Positions 59,116 to 64,000 of a stretch of 64,000 nucleotides of DNA are shown here, in pieces. The first letter of the stretch is position 1. Every line of letters begins with the position of its first letter. The stretch is from Myrmaecium sp. VS I D KN 1 (lineage: Eukaryota; Ascomycota; Dothideomycetes; Valsariales; Valsariaceae), in NCBI GenBank assembly GCA_019775845.1, contig JADQAV010000035.1, positions 62,001 to 126,000 on the forward strand. Reading direction: 5' to 3'. A model generated the notes under the pieces. That model ran no database searches. It had not been told where the DNA came from and was given only the letters and a program-made list of their open reading frames with translations. The position numbers and the translations under genes were made by a program.

Positions 59116-59484
59116 TAAGTAGATTAATACGTCGTTTATATAGGCTAAATAGAACTTACTTAAGTATTCCCTTAAGATCTAGTTAATATACTTTTAGAAG
59201 GTACTTAGTATATTTATAAAGCTAAAAAGAGTAATAAGCTATTTATATAGACTATATCTTATACTAAAGGCTATTATCTACTCCTTTCTCTTAGTAATTT
59301 AGATCTTATAGAAGGTTATACTAATATCTAGTTTAATAAACTATTTAGCTTAGCTAATCTACCTAGATAAAGGGTATTTATCCTTCTTAATAATTATATT
59401 AAGGGCTTAATAATTTATATTACAGTATAGGCCTTTTTCTAATTTTAATATAAAAAGGACTAGGGCCGCTATAGAGAAGTAGTA

Positions 59485-59815
59485 TTAGGGTTTACACAGG
59501 GTCTTAAAGATATAAGGAAAGAGTATCTAATATTAAATAAGACGAATCGCTAAAGATCTAATACTACCTTTAGCTCTTCCTTAAATAGTAGAAAACTTTT
59601 TTAAATCTTCTAGTAACTAGTCCTCGTCTATCCGGCTATTAATACTATTATTCTTACTCTTAGTATTAGTATAAGTCCTAGTTTACCGTTCTTTAGCGCT
59701 ATCTAGCTTATATCGGCTTAGAGGGCCGCTTAGCGCTATTTAGCGTTACTTAAGCCTATTTAATACTACCTAAGGCTACCTAGTACCTCTTCAGGCTACT
59801 AGCTAAGATAGTTTT
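59485..59815 (-). repeat. Repeat fragment, inverted copy of 55,085-55,395
   Basis: It lies directly upstream (in minus-strand sense) of the reverse transcriptase region of the 55.9-59.8 kb fossil and probably belongs to it. Confidence 0.6.
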
Positions 59816-59830
59816 TAATACTATCCTCTC

Positions 59831-61449
59831 TCTAAAATTTAAGTTATCTTCGGCTCGCTTAGCGTCCGCTTTAGGATTAGTATATACTATACTTATAATA
59901 CTAGAATTTAAGTCGCTCGCTTCTTATTCCTTATATCTTTATACTATAACTAATACTATCTTCTATTTAATAAGCCAGCCTACTAGTTTTAAATTCTATT
60001 AGGCCTATTTTAGGCTATAGTTATACTAGCTAACTTTAACTAGTCTCTATCTATTATATCTATACCTTTTTTAGTAAAGAGACGTTTATAAGACGCTAAA
60101 GCCGGTAATAAGTTAAGAAATCTATATATAAGATATATAGATAGATACTATAATAGGTATAAAGACAGGAAGATAGAGGTATATTATTTTAGTACTAATA
60201 AAGACCTCTAGCGATTTATCTTATTATCTAGAGATACTATAAGGATATATTATATATATTATACTAAACGAGGATAAGACTACTTTTCTATATATCTCTT
60301 TAGCTCTTTTTAACCTATATATTACTAACTTAGCTTCTTTATAGGCCCTTAAACTCGTTAAGGCCTAAATATAAGAAATTAGATAGTTAATCGATTTAAA
60401 ACCTAATAGAACTGCTACTAAGAGGGCCTCCGGGCCTTATAAGGAAGAGTTAGACGTACGTACTAAATCTAAGGAAATTATTAGTATTATCTAGGAGTAT
60501 ATTTCCCTTTAAATTATAATTAATCTATTTTAACTCCTATAGCGCGTTTCCTAAATACTCTAAGGGCTTATACGCCTATACGGGTAATAATACTCCTAAA
60601 TAATCTAGACTAGTCTTATAGGGTAGAAACTACTCTATCCTAGGTATTATATATAAGGAGGAATAGAAACGTCGTACTATTAAGGAAGTTATAGATAATA
60701 ATAATCCGATTATAACGGCTCTATTACCTTTAATTAGTATCTTCCCTTGTTAGCTTTATTTAGTACTAATTAGCCCTTAGAAAAATCGTATATAGTTATT
60801 AAAATATATTAATTATATCCGTCGCCTTAACCTTCATAGTTAGAATAATACAGACTATAATTATATTACTAAAAGTATTATAGACGCTACTCTCTCTACC
60901 TATCTCTCTATTTTAGAATTAATAGGTCTTTCTACTCCTTATCGCTCTCCTCGTTATCGCAGCCGTTAATAATATTCTTTTCTAGTTTATTAATCTACTA
61001 GGAGGCTGCCCCCTTCTTAATATTATATAGTATATAGCTACTAGCTGTATTACTTATTACTAATATTATTATAATTATATTATTTATTCTCTAGACTTTT
61101 ATAGTTATATTACTTATTACTTTAACTTCTATAGTTATATAAGTATAAATAATAGAGCTTTTTACTCCCTTTATTTAGCTAATATACTAGTTCTTTTACT
61201 TACCTTCTATAGCTTTAATAACTTTAATAAAACTATTATATAGAGATATTCTCTACTCTACTTATCTTCTACCCTTTATATTACTTAGTTCCTTAGATTA
61301 CCCTAGCCTAGTAAGTCTACTACTAATATAGGCTAGAAAGCGCTATTAAAACCTAAAAAAACCTTTTTAGGGAAAATAAGGAAAAAATAGCTCTTATTTA
61401 TCTCTTCTAGTCTTACTCTACCTTCTTTCTTACTTATTTATCTCTCTTA
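59831..61449. other. RIP-eroded sequence with weak plus-strand coding character
   Basis: This is AT-rich. A stretch at about 60,650-60,970 reads on the plus strand as broken protein-like sequence that I cannot assign to a family. I see no LTR boundary with confidence. Confidence 0.4.
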
Positions 61450-64000
61450 ATTCTTCTCTAGAACCTTATAAATATTAATAAGCTTAAGTTTAGTCCTTTC
61501 TCCTAAATATTTTTTTTTAGAGATAGTCCTTCTACTTAATAAGATATTCTTATTATCCCTTAATATTCTTCCTTCTATTCTTAATCCTTTCTACTTTATA
61601 GATATCCTCCCTATCTTCTAATAGCCTTATTACTATATATTAGTCTAGGTATCTTAATAATCCCTTCTAGATCTATAGTTCTAATTATAATATATAGAAG
61701 ATTAAATAAATATTCTTATAGCTTAGTAAGTATATTTTATAAGTATATCTATTTATCCTCTCCTAGATTATACCTAGGCTATAGTATTTATAATCTAGCT
61801 TCTTTTTTAGATAAAAAGAGTTAATATTCCTAGTAGATACTAATACCTAGTCCCTTATCTAGTATTCCTTATAAATCCTTTTCTTATTAGCTATTAACTC
61901 CCAGTCCTATCGAGCTTTCTCTAGGTTCTTTCTAAGTTATTTATATAATTTAATTACCTTCTTAGCTAGTTCAGCTGTATATAGGCTTTTTACACTAAAT
62001 TAGTTTATTTCTTAGAGTTCACCCCCTTATAGGTAATATCCTTAGTTAGCTTTAAAAAATATAAACCTAGTAGCTATATAAATACTGTTATTATACGCGT
62101 ACTCTACTATTAATAGCTATATTACTTAATAATCGTATTCTAGATTATAGTAGTTTCTTAGGTACTACTTAAGGGCTTAATTCTATCTCTCTATTTATCT
62201 ATCTATCTATAGATAATAAGCTAATAAAAGTATCCTTTTAGATTATAGAGCCTTAGTAAACGTTTTCTAGTAAGTTAATTCTATAATAGGATTATTTCTA
62301 GGATTCTATAAAGTCTAATTACTTCTCTTATATAGGCTTCTATAAGTTCTATTATACTTAGCTTTTTTAGATAGGGATATAATAAGCTATCTTAGTAAAT
62401 CTATCTACTAAGACTAGGATTATATTATATACTATACTTATTATCTTTAAAGGTAGTAAATTAGTAATAAAGTCTATTATAATATACTACTATAGTCCCT
62501 AAGGTACCTCTAGTAATTATAATAGGCTATATAGTTTATATCTTTTAGCCTTTAATATAATATAGATCTAGCAGTTCTAGGTATACTCCTTTATCTCTTT
62601 ATTTATTCCCTTCTAGGTTATAATCCGCTTAGCCTTCCCTAATATTCTTGTATATCTAAAGTAACCTCCTATTAGATTATTATAAGCTTTATAAGAATCT
62701 TCTCCTTCCTTTCGGAAGAAATAAGGTCTCCTAGCCCTATCTACCTCTTCTTAAGGCTCTAAGGCTAGTCCCTAGTATTAAGGAATATATACCTTAATAT
62801 TAGATATTATTAGGAGTTACTCTACTATATTATTTAGTAATTTATCCTAAGTCTTCTTTATAGTACTTAGCTATCCCTATAGGCCTTATAATACTAGTCT
62901 ATTATACTCCTCTAAGTCTACTTTAATATCTACTATATAATCTAGTCTTCTAGATAGGCTATTAGCTAGGTTTAACTTCCCTAACCGATATATAATTTTA
63001 AAATAGAAATTATAAAATCTTTCCGCCTATCCTACCTGCCTTCTATTTAAGGCCTTTATCTTTATAAACTATTATAGGTTATTATAACCTATAATTAACT
63101 TAAAGGGATTATTTAGCCCTTCTAAATAGTATCTCTATTATTTATAACTACTTATAATTACGAGTAACTCTTTATTATAGATATCGTAGTTATATTCTAC
63201 CTTAAGTAGAACGTAATTAGTCTCTAGATCTTACTTTTATCTAGTTCTTTAGCTAGCTAATACTATATCCCGGCTACTACTCCCCCTAAGGTATTAACTT
63301 CTACTCTTATAGGCCTATCTAGGTTAAAGTATACTAGGATTAGTACTTTTATAAAAGTATCCTTTAATTTCTAGAAGGCTTTCTTACCTTTAGGACTAAT
63401 ATTAATAGTAAAAAGTTCTTCTTTTTTATATTTATAGCCTCCTTTAGTACTACCTAACCCTTTTCGGGTTAATCTAGTTAGTAGTATAGCTATTTCTAAG
63501 AAACTATTAATAAATTATCTAAAGTAGTTTATAAATTTTATAAATATCTTTATATCTCTTATAGTTATTAGCTCCGGTTATTCTATAGCTATATTAAGCT
63601 TTTCTAGGTCTATATCTACCCCTTTCTAGGGATATAATATATCTTAGAAACTCTATCTTAGTAATATTAAATTTACTTTTTAAAGGTTTTATAAATAGCT
63701 TATATTCTCTCAGCCTCTCTAATACCTATTAAATATACTTTATATATTCCTCTTAGTTATATAAGAAGATTAGTATATTATTTAGGTATACTATATAGAC
63801 TATATTAATTAGGCCTACTAAAGCCTTATTAGTTAGGGCTTAAAAAGCCGTAAGAGTATTAGTTAATTTATATTTAAAATAGCTATATCTAGTCCGAAAG
63901 ACGGTCTTCTACTTATCCCCTTCCTTAATTTAAATTCTATAGTAAGTATCCGTATAATATAGGGAGGTATAGATATTAGCTCCTATTAATCTATCTAGTA
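61450..64000 (-). mobile_element. Second minus-strand Ty3/Gypsy chromovirus fossil, runs off the window
   Basis: Read on the minus strand from the right edge: a reverse transcriptase core (about 63,650-64,000, continuing outside), an RNase H region (about 63,050-63,500), an integrase core (about 62,200-62,650) and a chromodomain-like segment (about 61,480-61,620). That is the chromovirus order. It is eroded by RIP and broken throughout. The left LTR is not identified and the right end lies beyond the window. Confidence 0.7.

Larger units (their letters stand above)
55900..59830 (-). mobile_element. Ty3/Gypsy fossil on the minus strand (RIP-eroded)
   Basis: On the minus strand a reverse transcriptase/RNase H region (about 58,150-59,480) is followed by an integrase-like core (about 57,250-57,600, continuing toward 56,300). 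That is the Ty3/Gypsy order. The reverse transcriptase region is split by a 290-bp MITE (58,826-59,115). LTRs could not be paired, so both ends are approximate. It is broken throughout, with far more than ten breaks. Confidence 0.6.

Noticed and set aside
60650-60970. Capsid-like coding region of a retroelement on the plus strand
   Set aside because: The sequence is too eroded to assign to any family, so it is mentioned only as weak coding character.

Overview
This window is from a filamentous ascomycete, most likely one of the Eurotiales (Aspergillus/Penicillium-like). The evidence is intron-dense, GC-balanced genes with 50-90 nt introns (GTRNGY donors, CTRAY-like branch sites), a Pho80-type cyclin, a class II histone deacetylase with a C-terminal Arb2-like domain, and long AT-rich blocks that have lost CpA/TpG and gained TpA, as repeat-induced point mutation (RIP) produces. 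The genus cannot be fixed from sequence alone. All exon structures were derived by hand from splice signals and reading-frame continuity.

Positions 1-36,200 are an ordinary gene-rich segment. In order: a hypothetical Pro/Ala-rich gene (+); an armadillo-repeat Gid5/Vid28/ARMC8-like subunit of the GID ubiquitin ligase (-); an uncharacterised 876-residue protein (-); a Pho80-like cyclin (-); a bifunctional 6-phosphofructo-2-kinase/fructose-2,6-bisphosphatase (-); a DUF202 membrane protein (-); ribonuclease H1 with two hybrid-binding domains (+); a tail-anchored acyl-CoA-binding protein of the ACBD5/Atg37 kind (+); the 20S proteasome alpha-5 subunit (+); a Ser/Thr-rich hypothetical protein (-); the cytochrome bc1 subunit Qcr10 (+); cytochrome c oxidase subunit 5 (-); and glyceraldehyde-3-phosphate dehydrogenase (+). 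They are housekeeping genes rather than a cluster. There is some thematic overlap: GID and PFK2/FBPase2 both control the glycolysis/gluconeogenesis balance, GAPDH is glycolytic, and Qcr10 and Cox5 are respiratory with CCAAT boxes upstream.

Positions 36,200-64,000 are a mosaic of RIP-eroded repeat blocks (about 36.7-42.4, 46.3-51.1 and 53.3-64.0 kb) separated by two GC-normal islands. The first island (42.4-46.2 kb) carries an intact class II histone deacetylase gene (hdaA/clr3 type). The second (51.1-53.3 kb) holds only degraded or poorly supported coding sequence. The blocks contain one nearly complete LTR-bounded Ty3/Gypsy chromovirus fossil (36.8-41.7 kb), a 2.4-kb structure with roughly 475-bp inverted ends (48.3-50.6 kb), and at least two further minus-strand Ty3/Gypsy fossils (about 55.9-59.8 kb and 61.45 kb to the window end). 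A 290-bp Harbinger-like MITE with a TAA target duplication lies inside the first of these two.

I see no tRNA, rRNA, CRISPR or biosynthetic cluster, and no convincing new defence or metabolic system. The best leads are architectural: start-codon-only exons, gene islands trapped between RIP blocks, the MITE, the long-inverted-end element, and several unrecognised proteins.
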